The notes beneath the pieces were generated by a model that saw only the letters and a program-made list of their open reading frames with translations, was not told the DNA's origin and did no database searches. From the NCBI RefSeq assembly GCF_002154725.1, contig NZ_MTAW01000179.1, positions 56,190-120,189 of the forward strand: a stretch of 64,000 nt of DNA, written 5' to 3'. Below are positions 55,791 through 64,000 of the stretch, piece by piece. The translations under genes and the position numbers were made by a program. Positions within the stretch are counted from its first letter, which is position 1, and each line of letters begins with the position of its first letter. The stretch is from Nostoc sp. 106C (GTDB lineage: Bacteria > Cyanobacteriota > Cyanobacteriia > Cyanobacteriales > Nostocaceae).

Positions 55791-56348
55791 ATGTCTGCGT
55801 CTCATATTTCAGACTCAATAAATAAAGGTTCAAGTATGCCTTGGAATCAAAACGAGCAAAAGTTGCTCATGCAGGGTGAAATCTTTGTCAAAACAGAATC
55901 GCATACGGCGTGGGGTGGTGCTGTCACTGCTTGGATGTACGTGCCACTAGTGCGATCGCAAGTATGGCAGCAATTAACTGACTACCCCCGGTGGGTACAT
56001 TATTTTCCTGACATTACTAAAAGTGAGGTTTTATCTAAAGGCGAGGCGAAGCGTTTGTATCAAGCAGCACAAAAAGCTTTTTTATTTTTTACAGCTCAGG
56101 TCGAAATTTACCTGAATGTTGTAGAAGTGCTGGGGCAACAAATTCAATTTCGCATGGAAAAAGGCTCTTTTGAGGACTTTAAAGCCAATTTAGAACTACA
56201 AGATTGCGGTAATGGCACTTTGCTTGCTTATAACGTCCAAGCTACACCAAATATGTTGATCCCCTCTATTTTTATTCAACAAGCAATGAATTTTGAGTTG
56301 CCTGCGAATATGCGTAAAATGCGGCAAGTGCTTTGTAAGGGTCAATAA
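55791..56348 (+). CDS. SRPBCC-fold protein (polyketide cyclase/COQ10-like)
   Basis: 185 residues. A central SRPBCC (START-like) domain is indicated by AWMYVPLVRSQVWQQLTDYP followed by RWVHYFPDITKSEVL, the strands FTAQVEIYLNVVEVLGQQI and FRMEKGSFEDFKANLELQD, and a C-terminal helix PANMRKMRQVL. Such proteins bind hydrophobic ligands in a deep pocket. ATG 55836 (16th codon) is an alternative start. The next gene begins five bases after its stop, so the two form an operon. Ligand unknown. Confidence 0.82.
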   Translation: MSASHISDSINKGSSMPWNQNEQKLLMQGEIFVKTESHTAWGGAVTAWMYVPLVRSQVWQQLTDYPRWVHYFPDITKSEVLSKGEAKRLYQAAQKAFLFFTAQVEIYLNVVEVLGQQIQFRMEKGSFEDFKANLELQDCGNGTLLAYNVQATPNMLIPSIFIQQAMNFELPANMRKMRQVLCKGQ

Positions 56349-56353
56349 CAGCA

Positions 56354-56929
56354 ATGTCACAGGCAAAAGCTATTTTGGAATTCTGGTTTGGTCATCCCGA
56401 TGAACCGAGTTACGGCAAACCTAGGGATTTTTGGTTTCGTACAACACCAGATTTCGATCGGGAATTGGCAAGTCGCTTTCTTCAAGATTACCAAAAGGCA
56501 GCAGCAGGATTCTTAGACGATTGGGTAGATTGGCCGGAAACCTGTCTAGCACTGATTCTGCTGCTCGATCAATTTCCCCGAAATATGTTTCGTGGTACTC
56601 CCCAAGCCTTTGCCACAGATTGGGAAGCACTTTCAGCAGCGCAGCAAGCTGTAGCTAGAGGCTATGACCGTGAATTCCTGCCTGTGCAACGCTGGTTTAT
56701 CTATTTGCCGTTTGAACATAGCGAAAACCTAGACGATCAGCGGCGGTGTGTGAAGCTATTTCAGCAAATCAGCCACGATCCTGAAAGTGCTAGCGCAATT
56801 AAGTATGCTTTTCGTCACATGGAGATAATTGAGCGTTTTGGGCGTTTTCCTCATCGGAATAATATTTTAGGACGCCTTTCAACTTCAGAGGAAATAGAAT
56901 TCTTAAAACAGCCCGGTTCGTTATTTTAG
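56354..56929 (+). CDS. DUF924 family protein
   Basis: 191 residues, a soluble all-helical protein. Family marks: ILEFWFGHPDE at the start, DFWFRTTPDFDRELASRF, LALILLLDQFPRNMFRGTPQ, FATDWEALSAAQQAV, FIYLPFEHSENLDDQ and IIERFGRFPHRNNILGR. DUF924 proteins have a TPR-like fold and no established activity. Second gene of the pair with the SRPBCC protein, followed by a terminator. Confidence 0.93.
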   Translation: MSQAKAILEFWFGHPDEPSYGKPRDFWFRTTPDFDRELASRFLQDYQKAAAGFLDDWVDWPETCLALILLLDQFPRNMFRGTPQAFATDWEALSAAQQAVARGYDREFLPVQRWFIYLPFEHSENLDDQRRCVKLFQQISHDPESASAIKYAFRHMEIIERFGRFPHRNNILGRLSTSEEIEFLKQPGSLF

Positions 56930-56943
56930 AGTAATTTCTAGCT

Positions 56944-56974
56944 AAGACGCTTTCTAATCGGACAGCGTCTTTAA
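56944..56974 (+). terminator. Terminator of the SRPBCC-DUF924 operon
   Basis: AAGACGCT (56944-56951) pairs with AGCGTCTT (56964-56971) around a 12-base loop, followed by TAAAT. The stem is perfect but the T-tract is short. It lies 15 bases past the DUF924 stop. Confidence 0.6.
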
Positions 56975-57046
56975 ATCAGGTGATTTCTCAACTCAGCTTC
57001 CCTAAGTCGTTTTGTGCCTCTTAGTCTAGACTACAAAAATAACGAC

Positions 57047-57349
57047 CTACTCATCTTCTTCTTCAAAAAGGCTTTGGATATCTCTTGCTCCATGTAGAAC
57101 AAGAATGACTTCAATCCCTTGGTTTATAGGACGGTAGAAAATCAGATAATTCACTACCGGAAAACTCCGCAGATTTGGCGCTAAGGAATCACGCTTTCTT
57201 CCCATACCTGGGTTTGATGCCAGCATTTTGAGTTGGCTGTCTATTTTTTGTAGAAGCCGATCTGCTTTTTCAAAGCTGTCATTAGCAATAAAATTCCAAA
57301 TATCTAATAAATCAGCTTGCGCTAACGGTTTTTTGAGAATTATCGCCAT
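57047..57349 (-). CDS. ParE/RelE-superfamily toxin
   Basis: 100 residues. The N-terminal AIILKKPLAQADLLDIWNFIA and the core SQLKMLASNPGMGRKRDSLA then LRSFPVVNYLIFYRPINQGI and EVILVLHGARD match ParE-type toxins, which poison DNA gyrase. The C-terminus is acidic (LFEEEDE). Its ATG overlaps the antitoxin stop by one base (TAATG), ensuring coupled translation. Confidence 0.88.
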   Translation of the reverse strand: MAIILKKPLAQADLLDIWNFIANDSFEKADRLLQKIDSQLKMLASNPGMGRKRDSLAPNLRSFPVVNYLIFYRPINQGIEVILVLHGARDIQSLFEEEDE

Positions 57350-57606
57350 TATGCAGATTCTTTCTGCTGCCGTTGTTGTTTTGCCAATTCGATGATTTCA
57401 TCCATGTTTAGAGGTGTAGATTCTCCGCTATCAATCCCAAGCTGTATTTCCTGACGCAACTCGGCAAGGCGTATTGCTTTGAGGGCATCCTGCTCCTTGA
57501 GAAGCCGCAGACCTTCACGGATAACTTCCGAAGCTGAAGTATACATACCGCTTTTAACTTTGGATTGCACCCACTTTTCCAGTTCTGGGGTCAAAGAAAC
57601 ATTCAT
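57349..57606 (-). CDS. ParD-family antitoxin (ribbon-helix-helix)
   Basis: 85 residues: NVSLTPELEKWVQSKVKSGM then YTSASEVIREGLRLLKEQD is the RHH DNA-binding region typical of ParD, and the remaining part (LRQEIQLGIDSGESTPLNMD) is the toxin-wrapping C-terminus. It neutralises the ParE-type toxin encoded next and probably represses the pair. First gene of the two-gene operon. Confidence 0.9.
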   Translation of the reverse strand: MNVSLTPELEKWVQSKVKSGMYTSASEVIREGLRLLKEQDALKAIRLAELRQEIQLGIDSGESTPLNMDEIIELAKQQRQQKESA

Positions 57607-57886
57607 CTGCTACCTCTTGATAGGCTCATAGCAATAATCCTACCGAGAATAACAAAAAATGTCCAAGTTTGTTATTACTGGAGTTTAAAGAAAGCCTAAG
57701 TAAGAAAATGAAACCGAACACTCATCAACTTCACCTCCTGCAATCCAAGCAAGTTCTTCTACAGGTTTCGCTGGTAGCAATCTTAGTGGTGGTTTCAATG
57801 ATTCACTCATCCATAAATTCTTGACTATCGTTTAGTTTGGAGTTTTGCTGCTTCAAGCACTCTCTTTAATTTACTGAATCTTCTAG
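57607..57886. other. Spacer with short decayed frames between ParDE and the integrase remnant
   Basis: 280 bases. A 41-codon minus-strand frame (57685-57810, beginning MSESLKPPLRLLPAKP) starts next to the end of another short frame (...SQEFMDE), suggesting the tail of a degraded gene or a tiny real one. I could not assign either. Together with the integrase remnant this looks like a scar. Confidence 0.35.
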
Positions 57887-58036
57887 CTAAAACCCAATAA
57901 CAGAAACAGCCTTCCGCTTCTGCTCTAGCGTGACATCCAGATAACGCTGCAATGTCCCTAGATCGCTGTGACCAGAAATTTCTTGAATAGTTCTCAAAGA
58001 TATCCCGTAAAATTCAGCCAATATAGCTGATAGCAT
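57887..58036 (-). pseudogene. C-terminal remnant of a tyrosine recombinase (phage/ICE-type integrase)
   Basis: 49 codons. The part GISLRTIQEISGHSDLGTLQ followed by RYLDVTLEQKRKAVSVIGF matches the C-terminal catalytic segment of tyrosine recombinases: the HxxLxT-type helix (GHSDLGTLQRYL, with H and the nucleophile Tyr) and the closing helix. Upstream coding sequence (core domain with the first catalytic Arg and Lys) is absent; it is replaced by unrelated sequence and the Nif11-like gene. It is a remnant of an integrated element. Confidence 0.7.
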
Positions 58037-58073
58037 CGGTAGAATGTCTACAATCTGTGTATCTCTCTTATTC

Positions 58074-58328
58074 TCAAGAGAAATTCCCAGATTTTGCTAA
58101 ATTCAAAGAATTATCTACCAAGCTAGACTCGCTTTCAAACCATACTTGATCTAGCTCGGTTTCATTGAAGCTATAGCCATGAGAAGCAGCAAATCTCACA
58201 ATCTTAGCTTTATCCCAATGACAACTGCCAAAAAATCCTTGGCTACAGCACTTCTTATAATATTGATCGTAGATTGCTGGCTCTGATGTTAAAAGGTTAT
58301 AAAAATTATTAACCTGTTCTAGTGACAT
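58074..58328 (-). CDS. Nif11-like domain protein
   Basis: 84 residues from ATG 58328, preceded by a strong AAGGAGG at nine bases; an upstream ATG at 58370 is rejected. The start MSLEQVNNFYNLLTSEPAIYDQYYKKC and the later AKIVRFAASHGYSFNETELDQVW match the Nif11 family layout (short helix, then F-A-x-x-x-G-Y-x-F-x-x-x-E-L). Nif11 domains occur in cyanobacteria as leaders of ribosomal peptides or as free small proteins. Here there is no Gly-Gly cleavage site and no modifying enzyme nearby, so it is probably not a bacteriocin precursor. It lies beside the integrase remnant. Confidence 0.75.
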   Translation of the reverse strand: MSLEQVNNFYNLLTSEPAIYDQYYKKCCSQGFFGSCHWDKAKIVRFAASHGYSFNETELDQVWFESESSLVDNSLNLAKSGNFS

Positions 58329-58370
58329 ATAATGTTTCCTCCTTTGATAGGAATTTTCTAATTTACTCAC

Positions 58371-58753
58371 AACTACATATAAACAAACTCTAATTCCGGG
58401 TTGGATATTTTAGCTTTGAATAAGCTTGGTTCTTGTTCTTGTAAAGTTCTGCAAAAGCTATGGTGGCTTTAATTTGAAGCTCATAAACACGGATAATAGT
58501 CAACTATTGAAAGGATGATTATAAAGAAGATATTGTAATTTGTTTTTATCTACAGTGGTAGAATATTTTTGACAAAAAAGATGATTTTATTTAAGTTCAT
58601 ACCTAGGTAAGAATTAAGCAGCATCAAAATATAGATATTTGAATAACACGTATTTACCTGAATAGCGATCGCTACTTGTAGGGAGTTGCTTACAAAAACG
58701 CCAAGAACTTTTTAGTGTCTTGGCGTCTTTGAAAAAGGTTATAGGTAACCGGA
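58371..58753. other. Spacer upstream of the Nif11-like gene and 3' of clpB
   Basis: 383 AT-rich bases without a credible gene; holds the Nif11-like gene's promoter and the clpB terminator. A GCGATCGC occurs near 58664. Confidence 0.45.
58694..58726 (-). terminator. Rho-independent terminator of clpB
   Basis: On the minus strand ACGCCAAGA, an 11-base loop, TCTTGGCGT and then TTTT (complement of 58694-58698). Nine perfect pairs, 27 bases past the clpB stop. Confidence 0.9.
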
Positions 58754-61372
58754 TTAGCTAGTAAACACCTCAACAGGCAAACGGCTGAAGGAAAGGCGTT
58801 CATTTTGCACATCTACAAAGATAGAGTCGCCGTCGTGGAATTCGCCGCGCAAGATAGCTTTGGCAATCTGAGTTTCTAATTCTCGTTGAATTGCTCGCTT
58901 CAGTGGACGCGCTCCAAACACGGGATCATATCCAACCTCAGCTAAGAAGTCAAGGGCAGCATCAGACAGTCTTAGAGAGATCTTGCGATCGCTAAGTCTT
59001 TGGCGCAATCTATCTGCTTGCAACAAGACAATTTGCCGCAATTCCTGTTTCTGCAAACTGTGGAAGATAATAAATTCATCAATGCGGTTGAGGAACTCTG
59101 GACGGAAGCTATTGCGCATGGCTTCCATTACCCGACGGCGCATTTCGTCATAGCGTGTGTCATCGCCTGCGACATCGAGAATGTACTGCGAACCGATGTT
59201 GCTGGTCATGATAATAATCGCATTCTTGAAATCTACCGTATGACCTTGGGCATCGGTGACACGACCATCATCGAGAATTTGCAGCAACACATTAAAGACA
59301 TCGGGATGTGCTTTCTCAATTTCGTCAAAGAGAATCACTGCATAAGGACGACGGCGAAGTGCTTCTGTGAGTTGTCCGCCTTCTTCGTAGCCAACGTATC
59401 CCGGAGGCGCACCAATTAAGCGCGAAACAGTGTGCTTCTCCATGTACTCAGACATATCAATTCGCACTAAAGCTTCCTCAGTGTCGAACATATATGCTGC
59501 TAGGGCTTTGGCTAACTCGGTTTTACCTACACCTGTAGGCCCTAGGAAAATAAAGCTAGCAATTGGACGGTTGGGATCGGCTAATCCAGCGCGCGATCGC
59601 TGTATCGCATCGGCTACGGCTGTGACGGCTTCATCTTGTCCAATTACCCGGCGATGGAGTTCATCTTCTAAATGCAGTAGTTTTTCTTTTTCCGATTCCA
59701 CCAATTTACTGATAGGAATTCCTGTCCACTTAGAAATGATTTCTGCAATATCGGCTTCGGTGACTTCTTCCCGCAGCAGTGATTTACCTGTACCTTGGGC
59801 TTGTGTTAGTTCAGCTTCCGCTGCTTCCAATCGCCGATGTAAGTCGGTTAACTTGCCATATTTCAATTCCGCAGCCCGATTGAGGTCGTAATCTCGTTCT
59901 GCTTGCTGAATTTCCAGGTTAACGCGGTCAATTTCTTCTTTAACAGCCTGAATTTTGGTAATGAAATCTTTTTCCGATTGCCATTGCGCATTCAGGGTTC
60001 TTTGTTCTTCTTTGAGATCTGCGAGTTCTTTCTCTAATCTTTCCAGACGTTCGCGGGAAGCTATATCGCTTTCTTTTTGCAGAGATAGCTTTTCCATTTC
60101 CAGTTGCAGAATCTTGCGATCGATTTCGTCAAGTTCTTCTGGTTTGGAGGTAATCTCCATTTTCAGCCTCGCAGCGGCTTCGTCTACTAAGTCGATGGCT
60201 TTATCTGGCAGGAAGCGATCGCTAATATAACGACTGGATAATGTTGCAGCAGCGACTAAAGCACTATCAGAAATCCTTACACCGTGGTGAACTTCATACC
60301 GTTCTTTCAACCCCCGTAAGATAGAGATTGTATCTACTACACTCGGCTGATCCACATAAACTTGCTGGAAGCGTCTTTCTAAGGCCGCATCTTTTTCTAT
60401 ATATTTGCGGTATTCATCCAAAGTTGTCGCCCCAATACAGCGCAACTCGCCTCTGGCTAACATGGGTTTTAACAAGTTCCCCGCATCCATCGCGCCTTGA
60501 GTAGCACCAGCGCCAACAACAGTATGAATTTCATCAATAAATAGAACTATATTACCGCCGGATTCGGTAACTTCTTTTAATACTGCTTTCAGGCGTTCTT
60601 CAAATTCACCCCGGAATTTGGCCCCAGCAATCAAAGCGCCCATATCTAAGGCGATCAGCTTGCGGTCTTTCAGGGATTGCGGGACATCGCCAGCGACAAT
60701 TCGCTGTGCGAGTCCTTCCGCGATCGCAGTTTTACCAACACCAGGTTCACCAATGAGTACAGGGTTATTCTTGGTACGGCGAGAGAGAATTTGGATCGTG
60801 CGACGAATCTCATCATCGCGCCCAATCACTGGATCGAGTTGACCTTTCCGGGCGGCTTCTGTGAGATCGCGCCCATATTTTTCCAGCGATTGGTATTTAC
60901 CTTCTGGATTTTGGTCGGTCACTGTCTGGCTCCCCCGAATTTGTTTAATAATATTTTTTAGCTTGCCTTCGTCTAAACCAAATTCTTGGAATAAAGCTTT
61001 ACCAAAGCGGTCATCTTTGGCATAAGCCAGCAATAAATGCTCTATTGAAATATATTCGTCCTTAAATTCCTTACGATAAGCGTCCGCCCGGTCTAAAAGA
61101 GTATCCAAGCTACGTCCCAAGTAGACAGAAGTGCTGCTACCGGATACTTTAGGCTGACGTTGAATAAATTGTTCGGCGCGATCGCGGACTTTTTGCAGAT
61201 TCACACCCGCTTTTGTCAATATCCCGCTAGCTAGACCTTCTTGTTCTAGCAGGGCTTTCATCAGGTGTTCGCTTTCTATCTGTTGTTGTTGATATTGTTT
61301 AACAATATCTGGAGTATGGGCGATCGCTTCCCAGGCTTTTTCTGTAAATTGGTTGGGATTAGTGGGTTGCAT
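58754..61372 (-). CDS. clpB: ATP-dependent disaggregase ClpB
   Basis: 872 residues from ATG 61372 ([17 protein letters not shown]), where family similarity begins; the frame extends ten codons further. Domains in order: N-domain (about 1-150), first AAA+ module with Walker A GEPGVGKT (about 208-215) and Walker [15 protein letters not shown], coiled-coil M domain (about 400-520), second AAA+ module with Walker [15 protein letters not shown] and the pore loop [13 protein letters not shown], and a C-terminal D2 small domain. It has no ClpP-docking IGF tripeptide visible, as expected for ClpB. With DnaK it rescues aggregated proteins and is usually heat-inducible. No neighbour on its strand. Confidence 0.97.
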   Translation of the reverse strand: MQPTNPNQFTEKAWEAIAHTPDIVKQYQQQQIESEHLMKALLEQEGLASGILTKAGVNLQKVRDRAEQFIQRQPKVSGSSTSVYLGRSLDTLLDRADAYRKEFKDEYISIEHLLLAYAKDDRFGKALFQEFGLDEGKLKNIIKQIRGSQTVTDQNPEGKYQSLEKYGRDLTEAARKGQLDPVIGRDDEIRRTIQILSRRTKNNPVLIGEPGVGKTAIAEGLAQRIVAGDVPQSLKDRKLIALDMGALIAGAKFRGEFEERLKAVLKEVTESGGNIVLFIDEIHTVVGAGATQGAMDAGNLLKPMLARGELRCIGATTLDEYRKYIEKDAALERRFQQVYVDQPSVVDTISILRGLKERYEVHHGVRISDSALVAAATLSSRYISDRFLPDKAIDLVDEAAARLKMEITSKPEELDEIDRKILQLEMEKLSLQKESDIASRERLERLEKELADLKEEQRTLNAQWQSEKDFITKIQAVKEEIDRVNLEIQQAERDYDLNRAAELKYGKLTDLHRRLEAAEAELTQAQGTGKSLLREEVTEADIAEIISKWTGIPISKLVESEKEKLLHLEDELHRRVIGQDEAVTAVADAIQRSRAGLADPNRPIASFIFLGPTGVGKTELAKALAAYMFDTEEALVRIDMSEYMEKHTVSRLIGAPPGYVGYEEGGQLTEALRRRPYAVILFDEIEKAHPDVFNVLLQILDDGRVTDAQGHTVDFKNAIIIMTSNIGSQYILDVAGDDTRYDEMRRRVMEAMRNSFRPEFLNRIDEFIIFHSLQKQELRQIVLLQADRLRQRLSDRKISLRLSDAALDFLAEVGYDPVFGARPLKRAIQRELETQIAKAILRGEFHDGDSIFVDVQNERLSFSRLPVEVFTS

Positions 61373-61892
61373 AGGCTTGTGGAGAATCCACTCTAGACAC
61401 AAAGGGGATAACTAACACTCGCAGACTGCGGTTCACCCGCCCTTACAAAGTGTTCATGGCAAAGAGAATCAGATTAGTTCTTATAAAATCATTGTAAGAA
61501 GACGGTGGCAAGTAGCTGGATCGGTCTTCACGTCTTTCTCAAGTAGTATTACCTCTCTTTAGTAGTGCTGAGGAGTAGCGCACTAATGTTCGCTTTGCTT
61601 TTCCTGCGGCTATTCTCTTGCTTTAAAATGTCTTGAAAATAGACAAGGGGACTCAGGGACACGAAGAAAATTTGATGATTGGTTGTGAGATTTTCTCGTG
61701 ATTAGCTGACTTGATAAATTGCTAATTAGACAATATATCTTCAAGTAAATTATTAAATTCTGGATTATAGAAAACCGAAAAATTAACTTCTCACCACTTC
61801 AGATGAATATATGCAAGCAAACATTGCTACCACTTGGGAAAGCCGTTTTTAAAAGCGCCATGTATATCTTAATCTTTAAATATTTTGATAAT
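61373..61892. promoter_or_regulatory. Upstream region of clpB
   Basis: 520 bases between the Uma2-type gene (same strand, upstream) and clpB. It should hold the clpB promoter, but no CIRCE inverted repeat (TTAGCACTC-N9-GAGTGCTAA) was found, so control by HrcA is not evident. The sequence is otherwise unremarkable. Confidence 0.45.
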
Positions 61893-62480
61893 TTACATAA
61901 TTTTCTGTAAATGCAAAACAAATCCAGGTAGCACAGCTTCGCCTGATAAGCTATTAGGATTATCTAATATCTCTACATCTTTTCCTGGACGATAAATTTC
62001 TACTCGCTTGTTTTTCCGGTCAATTAACCAACCTAATTGAGCACCATTTGCGATATATTCTTGCATTTTATCCTGCAAGTCTTTGAGGGAATCGCTAGGA
62101 GAACGCAACTCAACTACAAAATCAGGACAAATGGGAGCAAATTTTTCTTGTTGTTCTGGAGTTAAAGCATTCCAGCGTTCAATTTTTACCCAAGAAGCAT
62201 CAGGAGAACGATCTGCACCATTGGGTAGTTTAAAGCCAGCTGACGAGTCAAAAACTTCACCTAAATTACTCTCAGAATTCCAATTATCCAATTGAGTCGT
62301 GATTTTAACATTACGTCTGCCAGTCTCACTACCTGTAGGTGGCATAATTAATAATTCCCCTGATGCTGTACGCTCAAATTGATAATCGCGGTTTTTCTGA
62401 CACATTTGGAAAAACTGCTCGTCAGTCAAGTCGATTTTCAATTTGAGTATAGAAGGTAAAGTGGTTGTAGCAGTGACCAT
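61893..62480 (-). CDS. Uma2-family (DUF820) putative nuclease
   Basis: 195 residues. The conserved parts of this large cyanobacterial family are present: LTDEQFFQMCQKNRDYQFER, GELLIMPPTGSETGRRN, DSSAGFKLPNGADRSPDASW with the first acidic residue, DFVVELRSPSDSLKDLQDKM (ExR-type PD-(D/E)XK core) and QLGWLIDRKNKRVEIYRP. The fold is that of restriction-like nucleases, but no activity is established and dozens of copies occur in one genome. Solitary gene. Confidence 0.93.
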   Translation of the reverse strand: MVTATTTLPSILKLKIDLTDEQFFQMCQKNRDYQFERTASGELLIMPPTGSETGRRNVKITTQLDNWNSESNLGEVFDSSAGFKLPNGADRSPDASWVKIERWNALTPEQQEKFAPICPDFVVELRSPSDSLKDLQDKMQEYIANGAQLGWLIDRKNKRVEIYRPGKDVEILDNPNSLSGEAVLPGFVLHLQKIM

Positions 62481-62591
62481 AAGCTTATCCCAGCATCTTA
62501 CTTTCTAGTTTAGTGGGGTGTGGCAGGCGATCGCACAAAGGTAAGTCCACTTTTGCTTAAGCAATATTAAGGCGATCGGTAAACCTCATCC

Positions 62592-63800
62592 TCACGCTTC
62601 AGGATATACAGATATATTTGAGTGGATTAACTTATTTCTATTTTCATTGATTATCTTTTCTATCTTTAGAAAGTCATCTTTAATAAAATCCTCCCAACAT
62701 TCCTGGATTTTTCTCATTAAATCCTCAAGATTTGCAACTTTATAATCTCTACTATTTAAAATATCTTTTTGATAAATAGTTATCCATCTATCTGACCATC
62801 TACCATTATTCTTAAAAATTTTAGGGTAACTTAGGGAAAATTGAAGAATTTTTTCACGTATAGATTGTTCCCCAGAGCTAATGCCAAGCTGTAGCCTAAG
62901 ATATTCAGAATCATTGTCAAAATAGAAGTAAAGAGGTAAATTTACCTCTTTCCATTCTGTGATATCAAACCCTACAGATTTAGTACTAAGCAAAAGTACA
63001 GAACCTTTTTGATTGTCAATATCTTTACTTACTATATCGTAAACAATACTAGCTATTTCTGATTGTAAATCAGGACGATGCTCAAAAATTAAATCAAGGG
63101 CTTGTTTATGCTTACAATAGATTTTACGGCAGAGTTCAGCAACTTCTGAATCACTCATAATATGTCTCCTGATTAACGTAGAATAGTGAGTTATCAAGGT
63201 ATAAACATCTGCACCCAGGATAGATTTATAACTTTTACAAATGCTATCAATTATTTCAGCGAGATTAGAGTATTTATAAATTCTCCAATTGTCATCAGAT
63301 GGTTTTCTACCTTCTGGTGTTAAATAAATCAAAATTTTTCGATAATTACTATATTGATTATCAATAATCGTGCGGTATCTTTCTAGTTGATCTGAATGCT
63401 CTCCAGAGTCAACTTTATTTTCTATTGCACAAACTAGTTTGTTACAGGGTGAGTGTATGAAAATATCAATATTTTGCCATTCGCGCTTAACCTCAGCGTC
63501 TGTCAAATCAGCTATATCTATATCAACAGAACTAATAGGTGGATAATTTATATTTGTAGGCTTATTTGTGTCTAATAGGACTCGCTTAAGAAATTGCTTA
63601 AGAAAAATGTCATCAAGTCTATGGTTTTGAGATGGATTTAACAAGAATGCTAAGAAGTTAGAATGACGTATTTCTTGTCGCACTACCCCAATTGCTTCAA
63701 AAATATTAAATTGAGTAAGTTTAGATTCCAGATAGTCTAATTCTTCATTATCAATAATAAATTTTTCTAGTAATGCTTGTTCTGTTGAGGGCATGGTCAT
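62592..63800 (-). CDS. PD-(D/E)XK nuclease superfamily protein (PDDEXK_4-like)
   Basis: 402 residues. The N-terminal half has the nuclease core: EIRHSNFLAFLLNPSQNHRL, VKREWQNIDIFIHSPCNKLV with the acidic Asp, and AIENKVDSGEHSDQLERYR with the E-x-K pair, followed by LIYLTPEGRKPSD. This arrangement is typical of PDDEXK_4 proteins found singly or near defence islands. The C-terminal half (about 220-402) is unassigned, mixed alpha/beta. No methyltransferase or other restriction-modification partner is present. The start MTMPSTEQALLEKF could be at the third codon. Confidence 0.85.
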   Translation of the reverse strand: MTMPSTEQALLEKFIIDNEELDYLESKLTQFNIFEAIGVVRQEIRHSNFLAFLLNPSQNHRLDDIFLKQFLKRVLLDTNKPTNINYPPISSVDIDIADLTDAEVKREWQNIDIFIHSPCNKLVCAIENKVDSGEHSDQLERYRTIIDNQYSNYRKILIYLTPEGRKPSDDNWRIYKYSNLAEIIDSICKSYKSILGADVYTLITHYSTLIRRHIMSDSEVAELCRKIYCKHKQALDLIFEHRPDLQSEIASIVYDIVSKDIDNQKGSVLLLSTKSVGFDITEWKEVNLPLYFYFDNDSEYLRLQLGISSGEQSIREKILQFSLSYPKIFKNNGRWSDRWITIYQKDILNSRDYKVANLEDLMRKIQECWEDFIKDDFLKIEKIINENRNKLIHSNISVYPEA

Positions 63801-63925
63801 TACTAAATATATTCTTTAATGGGACAACATTTGTATTGTTCCCATAAATTCAGCAAGGATAACTTTTACAACAGAGAATAAATATAAACAAAATTTTTGG
63901 CAGGAGAAATCTACCCAATAACCAT

Positions 63926-63959
63926 GAAAAAGCGCCCTCCCGATTGGAAGAGCGCTTTT
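63926..63959. terminator. Bidirectional hairpin at the window end
   Basis: AAAAAGCGC (63927-63935) faces GCGCTTTT (63952-63959) with a partly paired CTCC/GGAAG interior. A-tract and T-tract flank both sides, so it could stop transcription from either direction, probably from a gene beyond the window's right end. The last 40 bases hold nothing I can assign. Confidence 0.7.
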
Positions 63960-64000
63960 AACTCACACAGAAGCTATTGTTGATTTCTCAGAAATTAACC

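Noticed and set aside
61373..61892. CIRCE element upstream of clpB
   Set aside because: Looked for the TTAGCACTC/GAGTGCTAA inverted repeat and did not find it.

Overview
The window looks like a chromosomal segment of a filamentous, Nostoc-type cyanobacterium. The evidence is the dense HIP1 octamer GCGATCGC, the gene content (a cyanobacterial-type aa3 oxidase set, a urea ABC transporter, paired flavodiiron proteins with a membrane protein between them, SLH-domain and DUF1565 proteins, ClpB, Uma2-type proteins), and many short intergenic inverted-repeat elements typical of Nostocales. I saw no rRNA, tRNA, CRISPR array or intact insertion sequence.

Layout. 1-3258: a tripartite efflux system (RND pump cut by the window edge plus its lipoprotein adaptor), divergent from a MarR-type regulator. 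3377-9784: respiratory oxidase region, with heme O synthase and heme A synthase on the minus strand divergent from coxBAC on the plus strand. CoxA carries the YSHPAV motif of A2-type oxidases. 9785-10324: terminator and a cluster of small MITE-like elements. 10325-13893: two overlapping half-ABC exporter genes with complementary degenerate and consensus ATP sites. 14061-18853: small hypothetical, aldo/keto reductase, class II glutamine amidotransferase, RhlE-like DEAD-box helicase with a long leader, DUF3592 protein. 18908-24187: complete urtABCDE urea transporter operon on the minus strand, divergent from an orphan sensor histidine kinase. 25996-28572: GAF protein, a hypothetical protein, and a two-gene module (ribbon-helix-helix protein plus PAS-like protein) preceded by a strong operator-like palindrome.

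28863-33073: an operon read as flv4 - PsiE-like membrane protein - flv2, which matches the photosystem II photoprotection operon of cyanobacteria; the last gene has lost most di-iron ligands. 34170-39143: exported HExxHxxGxxH metalloprotease, a 32-residue membrane peptide gene, and a parallel beta-helix/SLH surface protein. 39534-52832: a ten-gene Wzx/Wzy-type exopolysaccharide operon, all on the minus strand: priming sugar transferase, GT2, flippase, GT4, polymerase/ligase, GT4, WecG/TagA transferase, GT2, a Tat-exported GH10 endoxylanase and a Wzc-type chain-length kinase, closed by a rho-independent terminator.

53603-64000: housekeeping and accessory genes: HI0933-type flavoprotein, rubredoxin, small membrane protein, SRPBCC protein and DUF924 protein, a ParDE-type toxin-antitoxin pair, a tyrosine-recombinase C-terminal remnant, a Nif11-like protein, ClpB, a Uma2-family protein and a solitary PD-(D/E)XK nuclease.

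No clearly undescribed defence or biosynthetic system is present. The best candidates for new biology are the RHH/PAS module with its TGTCA palindrome (27351-28572), the xylanase embedded in the polysaccharide operon, the 32-residue membrane peptide at 37149, and the Nif11-like protein beside an integrase scar.
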